Shown here: positions 18,953-30,387 of the stretch, in pieces | How the letters are laid out: each line of letters opens with the position of its first letter | How positions within the stretch are numbered: position 1 is the first letter of the stretch | Origin: UTCFX2 sp963788145 | GTDB taxonomy: Bacteria; Chloroflexota; Anaerolineae; Anaerolineales; UBA4823 | Assembly: GCA_963788145.1 (NCBI GenBank) | Contig: CAWBFQ010000003.1 | Location: forward strand, 558,001 to 622,000 | Length of the DNA: 64,000 nt | Direction: 5' to 3' | The notes under the pieces: generated by a model | What the model saw: only the letters and a program-made list of their open reading frames with translations | Database searches by the model: none | What the model was told of the DNA's origin: nothing | Translations under genes and position numbers: made by a program

Positions 18953-19247
18953 TATGATCGCAGCGACCGGGAATAGAATCAGGTCGGCCTGGTGAATAGT
19001 CGGAATCGAGCGCGCTGATTGCCAGAGTCAAGGCTATTCCAGTCAGAATGAGCGGAATTTGAATCCGGGAGGATGGTCGTGTTGTCGGGGATAGAATTCA
19101 TATATTTGCTGAATAATTATGAAAGCTATAATCGTCTGTGATTGCCGTTGTATGTGGTCATATTACGGGTGGAGTTATTATCTTGGGTAGATCCACCCAT
19201 CCTGATCTGTTACTATGTGCCTGAGGTTTATACGATTTTCGATGTGG

Positions 19248-20459
19248 TTAAGATTGGTTTGCATCAATACTAATATTCTTCTGGTATCCTTCAAACCTTG
19301 AAATTTCCTCTTTTAGACTTTGAATGACCTTGGAGCTACGAAATTGCTCTGCAGCCTTTAGAGCATTCTTAACTAAACGAAGGCGAAGTGATTCATCAGA
19401 GATGAGTACTTGAAGTCCGCTCTCCAATGCCTCAACTGATGGTTCATGAACAAGAAGAGCGCAATCATGATCGCGGTAGAATTCACTTAGATAACAATTT
19501 TCGGGTGCATGCGCCAGAATCGGTTTCAGGCTGATCAGATATTCAAGAGTTTTTGTTGGAAAAATTGTCTGGTATTCTATTGGTTTCATGCCGCCATAAA
19601 ATCCATGAGGGTGAATGATGACATCTGCCTCGTGCATTCTTTTTATCAACTCATCATAAGGCACATTTTCTATGGTTACACGGTCAATACAAAAACCAAG
19701 AGTTGAGTATTCCTTGGGAGACATTCCAGAATAAATCTTGAGGGCCAAATCAGTTCGTGTTTGGATGAGTTGTGCAAATCTGCTCGCTGCTTCTCGGCAT
19801 AATTCGTTGATGTTCCCTACGAACATAAGCCTTAAAGGGGAATGCAATGGCGTAAGTTGAAACCCATTGTTGAGTTCGGGTATTTCCGGAATGATATGGC
19901 TGAGAACACTGCAGGAGAGCTTTGGATAGCGCTCTCGGAAAAAACGATACATACCCTGGCTCATCACAAACACATGTTTCGAATGGCGGAAAATCCGATT
20001 TTGTAACCAGGATGCAAACTTACTTGATGGATAATTATCTAAGAAAGTATTATGAAAATATACATATAAGGGTTTTTTAAGTAAACGACTAATTAGATAT
20101 CCAGTTAGTAAAAACAATCCGTCAGGGTAAACAGCCAGAATAGTGTCGCATTGATGGGAAATACACAAAATCAGACTTATGATAAACAAGTACGGCCATT
20201 GAATTCCGCGGATCCACCGTGCGCCGCGCCAAGAGGATGGAGGTTGAAGCATCCCGTAATACAATCGAGGCCATTCATACTTCCATCTGGAACGACGATG
20301 TGAACAATAGAATGCTCCAACCGCAATCATTTCATCCCGGCGGAACTGACGGAGGAAATTCTGCATGACAATTCCTGAACCAGTTGCTGCAGGCGGGATA
20401 CTCCAACTGATGACTAGAATTTTCTTCAAAGGGAATGATCCGATTTTGTGGTTTTCCAA
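19248..20459 (-). CDS. GT4-like glycosyltransferase
   Basis: 403 residues. KKILVISWSIPPAATGSG at the start is the GT4 acceptor-domain opening; HVFVMSQGMYRFF, LMFVGNINEL (about 210) and EYLISLKPILAH (about 305) follow in the donor domain. It probably adds one residue of the surface glycan. No overlap with neighbours (55 bases to the next gene upstream). Confidence 0.8.
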   Translation of the reverse strand: MENHKIGSFPLKKILVISWSIPPAATGSGIVMQNFLRQFRRDEMIAVGAFYCSHRRSRWKYEWPRLYYGMLQPPSSWRGARWIRGIQWPYLFIISLILCISHQCDTILAVYPDGLFLLTGYLISRLLKKPLYVYFHNTFLDNYPSSKFASWLQNRIFRHSKHVFVMSQGMYRFFRERYPKLSCSVLSHIIPEIPELNNGFQLTPLHSPLRLMFVGNINELCREAASRFAQLIQTRTDLALKIYSGMSPKEYSTLGFCIDRVTIENVPYDELIKRMHEADVIIHPHGFYGGMKPIEYQTIFPTKTLEYLISLKPILAHAPENCYLSEFYRDHDCALLVHEPSVEALESGLQVLISDESLRLRLVKNALKAAEQFRSSKVIQSLKEEISRFEGYQKNISIDANQS

Positions 20460-20514
20460 TTGATAAGGTCCGTGTAATCACACTCATATAATAGATGCCT
20501 GATACCTGATTTTA

Positions 20515-21857
20515 TCAATATGTTTCAATATTCGAAGAGGAACTTATCTGGACGGTAGAGTAAAACAAATTCATCATTGTTATACCGATATTTCTTGCTC
20601 TTAATTTCGATATCTCTTCGTTATTTAAATCCAAGGTATCATTTCCTAACAAAGATTGAATAATCCACGAAGCGGCGTTATCGTATTCTGAGGATTGAAA
20701 ACATCTTCCCCCACCTGTCTCAGCGATTAGTTTTGATACGCTTCCTGCGGGCACAAATGCGAGGATCGGCTTATTGGCTGCCAGATAATCGTAAACCTTA
20801 GAAGATGATGCGCCATATCCTATATTCGAAATATCGGAAAGGAGCAGGACAAGATAATCACAACTGCACATCCATTGTAAACTAACTTTACGGGTGACGA
20901 AACCGACAATATCAAATCGATCCCAGACCTGGCTCGATGATAGCAATGTGTGCATATCGTTTGAAATTGTTCCAACCAGTTTGATACGAATGCGTTTGTA
21001 AATAAATTCATTCTCCATCTTCATATGAATGAGCATGTTAATTAATGGTCTAGGATCCCGGAGATAATCCAACGTACCAATATAACCAAGCCAGATTTCA
21101 CTGTCTGCTTTTTCAATCGGAGTTAATTTGGGTAATTCAATAATACCATGCGGAACATAGACCATCTTGTTTGCGTATATCTTGAATTGGCCCTGGAAAT
21201 TATCAAACATAGATTTCGACGTAAATGTGAGATAAGAACTTTCCTTAATTATCCCGTAGAGCATGCGATTGACAATTATTTTCTCCCAATGGTTATATGC
21301 ACGTCCATATTCAAGCCACACGTAGCGAAAATCTGCTATCCAGGGTAGCTTGGTAATTTCTGCTATTCTCTTAGCCACCAGGTGGCCTGTTTGTGCAGGA
21401 GCAGTGGAGAAGATCAGGTCGAAATTTCCTCTTTGCACAACCTCAACCCGCATCGGACTGCGAACGGATACCAACCGATTGTCCCATCCGGAATGCTCAT
21501 GATTTGACGTATTAGCCTAGAGACAGGTTTTAGCAGTTTGATCAGTTGGCTTTTCCAATCTTGATGATGTTTTGCCACAGATTGTTGAATGCCTTCCAAA
21601 TCCGTTTGAAAAGACCTTGAGCGGAGTGTATCCCAGGAACGGACTGGTTCAAACGAATTTGTTCTTTCAATTCTTTGGAAATATTGAAAAGTATCCTGAA
21701 GCGATGGATCAACTGAGAGGCGATTATCTTTGCGCCCTACGGTTAATACTGTGAATTTCACGCCGTGCTCAACAAGATACGGCGCTATCCTGAGGATACG
21801 GTTAGTCGCACCGAAATCAGCTGGCGGAAAGTAATATGAGATCAATAATACATGCAT
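20515..21857 (-). CDS. GT4 glycosyltransferase, one frameshift
   Basis: The N-terminal part (21857 to ~21432) begins MHVLLISYYFPPADFGATNRI and ends in PDGTIGWYPFAVRCGL; the rest, in another frame, continues RGNFDLIFSTAPAQTGHLVA, IADFRYVWLEYG, LGYIGTLDYLRDPRPLI and KVYDYLAANKPILAF. Together these make one ~447-residue GT-B enzyme. The break is at 21432-21434, where the coding strand has AAA and the frame needs AAAA. The ATG at 21857 is chosen because it starts the conserved domain and avoids overlap with the acyltransferase gene. Confidence 0.8.
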
Positions 21858-21903
21858 AGAATGCGAGAAGATTTCTTGGGAATGATCCCGATGGCATCTA
21901 TTA

Positions 21904-22923
21904 TCAGGTCCGAACACCTAATAAAAAGGGTTTCAAGGAACGGGCAAATCGACCGTCAGATTTAAGGAAGTATCGGAGAAAGAGAATAAATAGTACATTG
22001 AAGAAAATCGCAATACCATAAAAGAGAGCCGGGCTTACATCAGTAAGATCCGTTTTCAGCATCAACCAAATTGGGAAATAATGCCATAAGTAGAGAGGTA
22101 GGATAATCGAGGCAAGAAAACCGAAAAAGAGGAATCCAGGCCAATCTTGTTTATCTTTTATGGCATGTACAAACAAAATCAAACCTGTATTTAGAGCAAA
22201 CCAGAGTACAGCAATAACTGCTGACGGAAATGTCAGGAGAAAATTCATCAACATAAGGATGAACATGCACGCGATGAATGCAATGAGGATGCGAGGTGAA
22301 AGCGAAAACCACGGCATAGAGTTGCGAACCCAATAGCCCAAATAGAAGAAATAGAAATAGAGAAATATGCGCTTGTCTCCAAGCCATGCCAATCCAGTTG
22401 GCCAACCCCAAAGCGGATAAGGAGATAATACTGTTTTCAAGGTGATGGTGAATATCCCTGATATGACTAGCAAAGCGAAAGGATTAATTCCAATTCTTTC
22501 AAGAATAAATAGAGCTATGATCATCATCATAAACGCCGGAATATACCATAGGTGAATTTCTGGATATATAACAAGTAAGAAGATTTCGGAGGGAGAGGAG
22601 GATCCTATTAAGATTCGTCTGACGAGGGGGATACCGGTGTAAACAACAAGCGCCATGACCCAGGGCAATAACATTTTATGCCAGTAACTTTGAGTTAGCT
22701 GTCTGAAATTGAAACTCGAGATTTTGGACTTTTTTATCAGATAGCCAGAAATGCCTAAAAGAAGTGGCATATGAAATGAATAGATCATGTAGAATAGAAA
22801 TTTTTCAAGGGGAGAATACAGAAGAAGATGGCCAACAATGACGAGCAGAATTAGCCATCCCTTGATGTAATCAATGGATGCATATCGATAGGAGTTATGA
22901 ATAATTTCTATTTTTCCCGCCAT
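21904..22923 (-). CDS. Acyltransferase 3 family membrane protein
   Basis: 339 residues, about 10 TM helices. YIKGWLILLVIVGHLLLY has the early catalytic His of the OafA/WecH acyltransferase-3 family, and SFHMPLLLGISGYL follows in helix two. Such enzymes O-acetylate or otherwise acylate glycans at the membrane. Placed between two GT4 genes in the same direction. Confidence 0.82.
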   Translation of the reverse strand: MAGKIEIIHNSYRYASIDYIKGWLILLVIVGHLLLYSPLEKFLFYMIYSFHMPLLLGISGYLIKKSKISSFNFRQLTQSYWHKMLLPWVMALVVYTGIPLVRRILIGSSSPSEIFLLVIYPEIHLWYIPAFMMMIIALFILERIGINPFALLVISGIFTITLKTVLSPYPLWGWPTGLAWLGDKRIFLYFYFFYLGYWVRNSMPWFSLSPRILIAFIACMFILMLMNFLLTFPSAVIAVLWFALNTGLILFVHAIKDKQDWPGFLFFGFLASIILPLYLWHYFPIWLMLKTDLTDVSPALFYGIAIFFNVLFILFLRYFLKSDGRFARSLKPFLLGVRT

Positions 22924-22962
22924 ACATCATTTCTTATCTTATAACCTGTTCCATTGCCCGAC

Positions 22963-24087
22963 TCAAAACTTACGGATCAAATCCTCATATATCTTTGCAA
23001 GTTGTGCGTATTCGTTTTCTTGTGAGAACATTTCACGTACGTATCGCTGACCGGCCATTCCCATTTCAGAGATGTATTGTGGGTTCTCAATAAAAACCAT
23101 GAGAGCTTCTACAATGGATTGAGCAGATCCTGGCGGGATCAATACACCTGTAACTCCATCTAGTACACCTTCAGGTATTCCGCCTGTATTACTGGCAATT
23201 ACTGGCAAGCCAGTTGCCTGAGCTTCTTGGAGTGCGACACCCTGGGTTTCCTTTAGGCTAGGCAAGATAAACAAATGGGCGTTTCGAAGTTCATTTGCTA
23301 CCCCGGCAGGCGGCATGCTGCCGCAAAAAACGATTTTTAAATCCATACCCGTTTCTTTGGCTTGTCTTGAGAGATTTGCTTGTTCTGGCCCAATGCCGAT
23401 AATACGTAATTCCCAATTTGTGAAGCCTAATTTCATTAATAGCGAACAGGCAGCTAACAGAAAATTTAAACCTTTTTCTTGATGCAGGCGTGCGACACTT
23501 ACCAGCTTTAACATCTTTTCAGGCGACCAGTCTCGTTGTTTTCCCCAGAAGAAATCCCGATCCACGCTGCAGCGGACAACATGTATTTTCTCTATTGGAC
23601 ATGCAGATGCAACCATATCCTGTTTCATAATATCACTGCTGCAAATAAATGCATCCGCATGTCGATATAAACGCTGATAACAGGAATCCAGTTTGGATCT
23701 AGTAAATGATATTTCGTTTCTATGCCATAGAAATTAACCAGAAGTGGGATTCTTAATAATTTAGCTGACCAAAGACAGAGACTCTCCTGCGCCTGAAAAA
23801 TGAGCATGAATGAGTTGAGGTCGAATACTCATTAATTGCCAAAAGTAATATAAATTCCAATGAAGCCTGTAATCGATAGCGAGCACGAGGCGTCGAAAAA
23901 AACGGTTAACGCGGTTCAATTCGAAGAATTTGATCTCCGGCGAGCGTTCATATTCTGGAGAGACATGGTCTGTAATTACAGGTACAGGACGTGAGCAGAC
24001 AGGATTAATGACTCGGGTGTGGACAAAAGTCTCCGATGGGGCAAGGTAATTCGATTGTTTGATATGGACGACCCTGAAGGTTTGCAT
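22963..24087 (-). CDS. GT4 glycosyltransferase, two frameshifts
   Basis: Three frames together give one GT4 enzyme. Frame one (24087 to ~23775): VHIKQSNYLAPSETFVHTR to LIHAHFSGAGESL. Frame two (to ~23693): LCLWSAKLLRIPLLVNFYG to ETKYHLLDP. Frame three: LDSCYQRLYRHADAFICSS, then KLVSVARLHQEKGLNFLLAA, IIGIGPEQANLSR and SLKETQGVALQEAQATGLPV. The N-terminal style (peptide after a signal-like start, ETFVHTRV) resembles WcaL-type colanic-acid transferases. The second break sits in an A run (TTT on the plus strand, 23692-23694). Starts 1 base inside the end of the acetyltransferase gene. Confidence 0.8.
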
Positions 24088-24724
24088 TAATCGCGACAGA
24101 CCGAAAAGAGGAACGTCTTTTTAGGATGGCGGCATGAATTATTCATCAACTTTTTTTCGAGGCGCCGCCGGATGACACGGGCAGGATTTCCGGCGCAGAT
24201 TGTGAAAGGCGGTACATCTTTGGTTACAACAGCCCCAGCGCCAACCACAGCGCCTTTTCCGTTATTAACTCCTGGAAGGATGATCACTCGAGCGCCGATC
24301 CAAACGTCGTCGTCGATGACGATAGGGTTAGCGAGCTTACCTCCCTGCACCCTCATTGGTTTGTCCGGGTTATCGAAATTATGATTGACACCGAACATCA
24401 TCACCTCGGGGCCCATCATCACATCGTTACCAATCTTAATATTGGCGGGCACCAGGCAGTTGCAATTCCTATCCCGGAATAATCGCCGATTTCAAGTTCC
24501 TGTCCGTTTCCAAAATCGGCGCCGTGTTCGATGTTAATATTTCTACCGGCAACCAGAAAAATGTGACCACATGCATAGCCGCGCAGGCTTTTTGCCAGTA
24601 TTCCGATCCATCCATAGCGGTAAGAGACCGGTAAATACCTGGCAAATCCATAGTAAAAAGTAAGCCAGAAGGATCTGGAAAAGTACGCAAAGATCTTCTT
24701 ATAAAGTGAAGTCGATTTTTTCAT
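24087..24724 (-). CDS. Hexapeptide-repeat acyltransferase, one frameshift
   Basis: About 212 residues in two frames, broken near 24464-24470. The first part has GHIFLVAGRNINIEHGADFG and ELEIGDYSGIGI; the second has ANIKIGNDVMMGPEVMM, VNHNFDN (the catalytic His loop of Maa/WcaF enzymes), IVIDDDVWIGARVIILPGV and GAGAVVTKDVPPFTICAGNPA. It is a left-handed beta-helix O-acetyltransferase, trimeric in the family, using acetyl-CoA. Start taken at the ATG 24724 (MKKSTSLYKK), since residues further upstream look non-conserved. Confidence 0.82.
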
Positions 24725-24842
24725 CTCAAACCTAAGATGGATGATCAGGAGTTTAGGAAATTCAGCCATTGATCCAGCGATAATTCGATAGTATTAATGG
24801 GCTTCAACACATTATTCTGCCATCTAAAAACTTCGACCGGTT

Positions 24843-25875
24843 TCAGGGACTGAAGAGCCTTTTCCAGACGGACGCGAGCCTGGATTTAAAAACCCGCTTA
24901 ATGCGCCAGTTGCGCCAGGCCCGCACCAGGCTGATGTTGTTCAATCGACCGCCTGGATCGCCTTTCAAAATCGGATGAATGGAATAGGGTGTGTCAACAT
25001 GAGCCTGTACAGCAGCGATTTGGGATGTAAGCGGCGCGAAGAGATGGGCATTTTCCAGAGTGCGCAAGGCTAAATCTAAATGCTCGGAGCCAGGCAGCGG
25101 CGGGCAGGTCTTAGCAACAACAAGCGTTCTTGGCTCTTGTTGCAGGTAATCTTGCAGCCGCCCGGCGGTTGGATCGAACCCTTTCTGATAGACTACATCT
25201 TCGAAGCATTGCTGCCGAATAGGGGCGTCTCGGCGGTAGAGGGCATGTTCGGCGCCGCGAGCTTTCCAGTTCGCGGATCCAGCCGGCCGGTTTGGGGGCG
25301 CACAGAATTGGCGCACCGCGCTGTTGGAGCCGGTAGCTGGTCATGATGTCGTCGTTGGTATTGAAGCCGGGCAGCGATAGGTCGATGATATTGCGTACAG
25401 ACCCTCCCCAGAAGAAGCTGCCCTGACCTTTGAGAAACGCCACCCGATGAACGGCGCTCAGGCTGTCTTCGATCATGTATTGCCAGCGATCGAGACCATA
25501 AACGAAGCGCTCGACAAGCGGATCCCAACAGATGCCGCCGAAGCAGATGACCGATTTTTTCTGTGTTTTCAGCCATTTTATTCCGGTTTCGATATAGTCG
25601 GGGGGGTAGATCAAATCATCATCCAGGGTGATAAAGACATCGCCATCTTGCAGATCATCGGCGGCGCGGTAGCGCACCCAGGGACCCGGGTTGGTTGGAT
25701 CGAGGTGGTAGGTCAGGCGTTCATCCTGGGGCAGGTCGCCATCGATCTGTTTGTAGTTATATAGCCAAACGTGCAGATGATCAACCGGTTGGGTTTGTTC
25801 GCGCAGGAAGCTCCGGGCAATTTGCAAGAAGGAGTTTTTGCGCTGGGGGATGGTGGACATCGAGGCGATGATCAA
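24843..25875 (-). CDS. GT-A type glycosyltransferase, one frameshift
   Basis: Frame one (25875 to ~25260): MIIASMSTIPQRKNSFLQIA, then VFITLDDDLIYPPDYIE with the DDD metal motif about residue 85, and GSFFWGGSVRNIIDLSLPG. Frame two carries on from GAEHALYRRDAP to the end near 24843. The total of about 343 residues fits a GT2-like inverting transferase. The break lies in the GC-rich AGCTCGCGGCGCC stretch. Four bases separate it from the GT2 gene upstream. Confidence 0.7.
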
Positions 25876-25879
25876 TTCG

Positions 25880-27106
25880 CTAACCTCGTAAACTGCGGTA
25901 GAAGGCGGCTAATTTCCCGGCCAAAATTGGACCTAACAGCCCCCTTGCTGCGCTGGCCCGGCCTTGCGGGCTGAGACAGACCTGCCAGGAGTTACGGATT
26001 GCAGCGTTTAACGCCCGATGGCGTATACGAGTATCCTGTTGACCGTAAGCCAGGTCGCTCAAGGCCAGGGCGGCGGCGGCTTTCAGGCTGCGATGCCGGC
26101 CGGTCGATAATATGTTTTCAGCCTGACTGAGCATTTCGGCTATCTGCTTTTCAAATACAATCATATCTGGAGACAAACGCCATTGGACAAATTCATTCAT
26201 CTTCAGACTGGATGTAAACCAGCGCAGGATCACACCTGGCTCACGCCAGTAGGATGGTTGCGCCATTACAGCTTGCGCCAGGATTTCGCCGAATAACTCC
26301 GGTTGGTTGGTGCGCCAGGCGGCGGCGGCGCGCTCCATCTCGACAATCGCGGCCAGACGCTCGACCTGTCGATGATAAGAACGGCACGCGGGTCGCCGCG
26401 CAGCCAGTTCGCGACCCGCCGGGCGCCGTCGAGATGCTTGAGTGGATTGGCGCGGATGCTGCCGGCGCGGTGGCGGTATTTGCACAAAGGTTCTGGGGCA
26501 GGAGAAAACTGGACACCATCTAATGCCAAATTCAGCCATAACTGCCAGTCCTCCTGTAAATTGCGGTGTCGATATCTTCTGGGAAGAGCGGCGATGCCTC
26601 TAACACTTTTCTCCGATCAGGGCGGTATGGGGTGGGAAGACTTCGTGGCGCAGCATGCGCTCGATGGCGTCATGGCGCCATTCTTTTCGTACGGTTTGAA
26701 TTGTTGTCTCGCCGTCCTCTTCAACATCGATATAGCCCGAAATCACCACGCCCAGTTCCGGATCGCGCACAAAGACTTCAAGCTGGCGCTCGAATTTATC
26801 CGGCATCAACATATCATCGGCGTCGAGAAAGCAGAGGAATTCGCCCTGGCTGGCGCGGAAGCCAGCGTTGCGGGCAGCGGACAAACCGCGGTTTTCTTGG
26901 TGGATGTAGATGATCCGGTCGAGATAGGGCTGAATAACTTCATCGGTGTTATCCGGGCTGCCGTCGTTGACGACAATGACTTCAACCATCGGATGGGTTT
27001 GATTAAGGGCGCTCTCGATTGCGGCTGGCAGGTAGGCGGCGCAGTTGTAAGCCGGAATGACGACCGAAACGAGAAAATTGCTTCTTGTTGTTGCCAATAT
27101 TTTCAA
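25880..27106 (-). CDS. GT2 glycosyltransferase, three frameshifts
   Basis: Frame one (27106 to ~26605) is a textbook GT2 N-terminus: VSVVIPAYNCAAYLPAAIES, VIVVNDGSPDNTDEVI, GLSAARNAG and FLCFLDADDMLMPDK with the DxD. It continues in a second frame (VLEASPLFPEDIDTA to ~26555), a third (NLQEDWQLWLNLALDG, PEPLCKYRHRAGS to ~26373), and returns to the first frame for the C-terminal helical part (QVERLAAIVEMERAAAAW to 25880). The ED.W.L.L motif is the catalytic base region. The three shifts cancel. Its ATG overlaps the GT9 stop by 4 bases. Confidence 0.8.
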
Positions 27107-27961
27107 ATGAGAATTTCCAGGGCGGCGGTTATGACCTGGGCGCTAGCGATATTTACGGCGCTCTGATGACAAGGTTCACAGTATTCGCGCTGCCAACAGG
27201 GTTCGCCCGCCTGTGGATCGCGCAGGTTGAGGTTTTCGGGATAACCGGTCTCTTCCGGCAGGGTGTAGTGGGTGTAGATCACGACTGAACGGGTATTTAC
27301 AGACCGAGCCAGGTGGACCAATCCGCCTTCCAACCCGATGAAAAGGCGGCAGTTGGCCAGGATGGCGGCTGCCTGGCGCAGGCTGGTCTGGCCGCGCAGG
27401 TCTTTGACGCCTTGGAGCGTTTCGTCTTCTTTTGCTCCCAGTTGCACCAGAGAATAACCCTGACAAGACAGTTCGTCAGCCACCTGCTGCATGCGCCCGG
27501 GGATCCAGTGTTTGTTGACCGTCCAGTTGTCCGTGCTGCTGCTTTGTACGGCGATGCAGTCATTTGCCCAGGATTGCGCTTGCAATTCGACTGGGGTCAG
27601 GTGCAGGCAGGGATGGCGTTCTTCGGGCAGCAACTGCAGGCCGATGGATTCGGCGTACCAATCGATCAAGTGTTTTCCAGGGGCGGGGAATGGATACTGC
27701 GGCTGCAAGGTGTGACGAGTGAAGAAGTTATAGCACTTGTTCCCGATGCGCCAGACGAAAGCGATGGCCGAACAGGTTTTGAATGAGCTGGTCGCGGCGG
27801 CCGTCGCGGCAGACCAGCCAGGCGTCCGGGTTGTGCAGGAAAAGTTCGGGGTAGCGGGTTTCGACGATCACGTGCTGCGGGCGCTGGCGCTGCAAGGCAT
27901 GCAGTACGCCGGCAGCCAGCAGCACGTCGCCGACACCCAGTCCGGTGCGGAAGATGATCAT
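27103..27961 (-). CDS. GT9 heptosyltransferase-like protein, one frameshift
   Basis: Frame one starts MIIFRTGLGVGDVLLAAGVL, the G-G/I-D loop of the GT9 (heptosyltransferase) family; the second frame from ~27760 has VWRIGNKCYNFFTRHTL, then SLRQAAAILANCRLFIGLEGG with the conserved nucleotide-sugar loop, LVHLARSV, and CEPCHQS. GT9 enzymes transfer heptose from ADP-heptose. That fits the heptose-pathway fusion gene about 3 kb upstream in the same direction. Break near 27757-27763. Both ends overlap neighbours by ATGA. Confidence 0.82.
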
Positions 27962-28576
27962 TTCAAATAGGCTTGAATCATCTCTAAGAGATTATTTGGT
28001 TTTGATCCAAACCAAATAGTGTGATGACGTCCATTTTCAACAACTTCTCCCACAAGCTTAATTACGAAATAGGATTTCCAATCGCGGCGGGATACTGTTG
28101 TACACCAATCGAATTCTCGTTGCCCTTGCGCCCATTCTATTGACAAAATCTGCCCCCTCTTTTAATATCCGATGGAACTGTTGGATAATTCTTTGACGAT
28201 TTTTATGCTCTACAACGTGCTGAAGTACCGTAACGGTAAAAATTGAACTTACGCTCTCGTCAGGGATTTGCTCAATTCCTTCAGAAAGTAGAAATGTAAC
28301 ATCCTTTAAGTGATCATAGGATGTTTTGCAATATTCAATATGCTCTGGCAACAGATCCATCCCAAGATAAGGTCGGGGCAAATCTATGACCCAACGGCCC
28401 ACCCCGCAGCCAAAATCCAGCACAGGACCTTGGAGATGATCGAGCCAGGGTGTTGCCGCACGGCGAAATATCTCTTTGTGGGCATTCAGTTCAGTATCGC
28501 TCCGCGTATCGCCTGGGCCAACAGAGTGAGCGCCTAGCTCACTGAAGCGTTGGCGCCAAAATTGTTGGTCAGGCAT
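27958..28576 (-). CDS. SAM-dependent methyltransferase, one frameshift
   Basis: About 206 residues in two frames. Start MPDQQFWRQRFSELGAHSVG at 28576 (GGAGAC upstream, and the ATG overlaps the end of the wzt coding region). Motif I is VLDFGCGVGRW (about 54); LGMDLLPEHIEY, FTVTVLQHVVEH and FHRILKEG follow. The frame then breaks near 28140 and continues SIEWAQGQREFDWCT to 27958. It may modify the glycan end, as methyltransferases next to Wzt with a C-terminal domain do in chain-length-capped O-antigens. Confidence 0.75.
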
Positions 28577-29857
28577 AATCGTCTCCATTTTCCTTCTTAT
28601 GCAAATTTTTCCATTCAAGAAGAGGTGATATATAGCCTGGCCATCGCATTTGTCCTTCACGGCCTAATATCTCTCTACCAACATCCAGGATATTAAACGA
28701 TAGAATATTATGCGCCTCCCAAAATACATCGTGAAGCGAATGCGCATTAAGAAAAACAGAATATTCTCCTGGCGATAAAAAGAAACCAGGTATCTTTACC
28801 CGGGAAATACCTGCACCAATATTTAGCTCGCGATTATTCTTGGCTGAGCGACTTGCAGTTGTGAAGACCGCCTCACCATTTTCGGCAAAGATAATGATCC
28901 CTAATGAAAGACCTATTAGTTTCTGATGGGTTCTATATTCAATTTCTATGATAAATCCCTCATCATAATTGAACGTGTTGCTTAATTTTTTACTGGCATT
29001 CAGGAGCCGGATTTCAATCAAGTCGATAACTCGACTGGAATTTTGTAGCCCGTGCAGAAGATTGAGCGCTTCGGTCAGTAAAGCCCATGTAATGTCTTAC
29101 GATATCAGAAGCTGAACCATCCTTTTTCAAACGGCCTTTATCAATCCACAAGACACGTTGGCATAGATTTCTTATTGAATTCATATTATGACTGACAAAT
29201 AATACTGTTCTCCCATGACCGGCAACTTCTTGCATCTTTGCCTAAACATTTCTTTTGGAATTCATAATCACCCACTGCCAGCACCTCGTCCACCAACAAA
29301 ATCTCCGGCTCCAAATGGGCAGCGACGGCAAACGCCAGGCGCACGTACATGCCGCTAGAATAGCGCTTGACGGGTGTATCGATGAACTGTTCGACCTGGG
29401 AGAAATCTACAATCTCGTCGAATTTTCGCTGAATTTCAATCCGCTTCATGCCCAGGATGGCGCCGTTCAGGAAGATATTCTCGCGCCCGGTCAATTCGGG
29501 GTGGAAGCCGGTGCCGACCTCGAGCAAGCTGGCGATGCGGCCATTGACCTTGACCCGCCCGCTGGTCGGCGCGGTGATGCGCGAGAGGATTTTGAGCAGG
29601 GTGCTCTTGCCGGCGCCGTTGCGCCCGATGATCCCCAGCACCTCGCCCTGCTGGACTTCGAACGAAACGTCCTTGAGCGCCCAGATCGTCTCGCCGCGCC
29701 GGTTGCCGTGGTCGGTCTGGCCGATCTTGAGGTAGGGGTCGGGCCGGCCGCGCCGGCACGCCCACCAGCGGTTGAGGTCTTCGCTGACGGTGCTGCTGCT
29801 GATTTGGCCAAGCTGATAGGATTTTGAGAGATTTTCGACGGAGATGACAGTGGGCAT
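28569..29857 (-). CDS. wzt: Wzt-type ABC exporter ATPase with C-terminal glycan domain, two frameshifts
   Basis: Frame one (29857 to ~29230): Walker A IIGRNGAGKST, signature RYSSGMYVRLAFA and Walker B EILLVDEVLAVGD. Frame two (to ~29020): EVAGHGRTVLFVSHNM with the H-loop and the NLCQRVLWIDKGRLKKDG tail. Frame three: IEIRLLNASKKL and the ~140-residue beta-sandwich typical of Wzt carbohydrate-binding domains. The protein energises export of lipid-linked polysaccharide and reads the chain end. The first break is one extra base between GGCAAA and ATGCAA. It pairs with the IS-interrupted wzm; a decayed copy of codons ~25-52 lies at 30511-30592. Confidence 0.85.
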
Positions 29858-29960
29858 GATATGAAAAAGCTCTGACCTCGAAGTGCGCCAAGTGCACAAC
29901 GGTTACAAGATTTGCTCCGCACCCTCGCTGTATGGTTCTTTACACAAATGATCAGAAATC

Positions 29961-30188
29961 TTATTCGTTCAAGGCATCCAGAAACTCGGATACGGTTAAA
30001 CCAGCCGAGCGAATCAGGCTACGGAGAGTCCCCTTGGCGACTTCTTTATGATCGGGCACAGACAATGTGGCTATATGCCCCGTTTTGGTCAGGATAATGT
30101 GACTGCCTTTTTGACGGATTATCTCCCAACCAAGCGCTTGAAAAACACAAACGGTCTCACGCCCGCTCAAATGAGGAAGTTCAGGCAT
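29961..30188 (-). CDS. hicA: HicA-type mRNA interferase toxin
   Basis: 75 residues with the HicA/YcfA pattern: an N-terminal helix (VCVFQALGWEIIRQKGSHIIL) with the GSH catalytic triplet region (Gly-Ser-His, about residues 28-30) and a strand VPDHKEVAKGTLRSLIRSAG. It cleaves mRNA when freed from HicB. The start overlaps the hicB stop by 8 bases, i.e. antitoxin first, toxin second. Confidence 0.88.
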   Translation of the reverse strand: MPELPHLSGRETVCVFQALGWEIIRQKGSHIILTKTGHIATLSVPDHKEVAKGTLRSLIRSAGLTVSEFLDALNE

Positions 30189-30387
30189 AGACTTCTATTT
30201 GGCGGGTTTCGATTGTCAGGGGGAGTCCTTGTTCTGCGCGAGCTTCCAGGCAGAGTTGAATGGCTTCTTTTACATTTTCCAACGCTTCTTCTTTGGTCGG
30301 ACCTTGGCTGACGCAACCGGGAATCGAGGGACATTCGGCAATCCATATACCATCTTCGTCACGATCGAGACTCACGATTAATTTCAT
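30181..30387 (-). CDS. hicB: HicB-type antitoxin
   Basis: 68 residues, a short HicB fold: LIVSLDRDEDGIWIAECPSIPGC, then GPTKEEALENVKEAIQLCLEA. The partial RNase-H-like domain binds and blocks HicA. No DNA-binding tail is visible, so autoregulation by this protein is uncertain. AGGAG lies 8 bases ahead of the ATG. The pair sits between wzt and the wzt remnant. Confidence 0.88.
   Translation of the reverse strand: MKLIVSLDRDEDGIWIAECPSIPGCVSQGPTKEEALENVKEAIQLCLEARAEQGLPLTIETRQIEVYA

Noticed and set aside
28569..29021. Separate small gene between the methyltransferase and wzt
   Set aside because: It is the C-terminal sandwich domain of wzt in another frame, joined to the ATPase after a frameshift.
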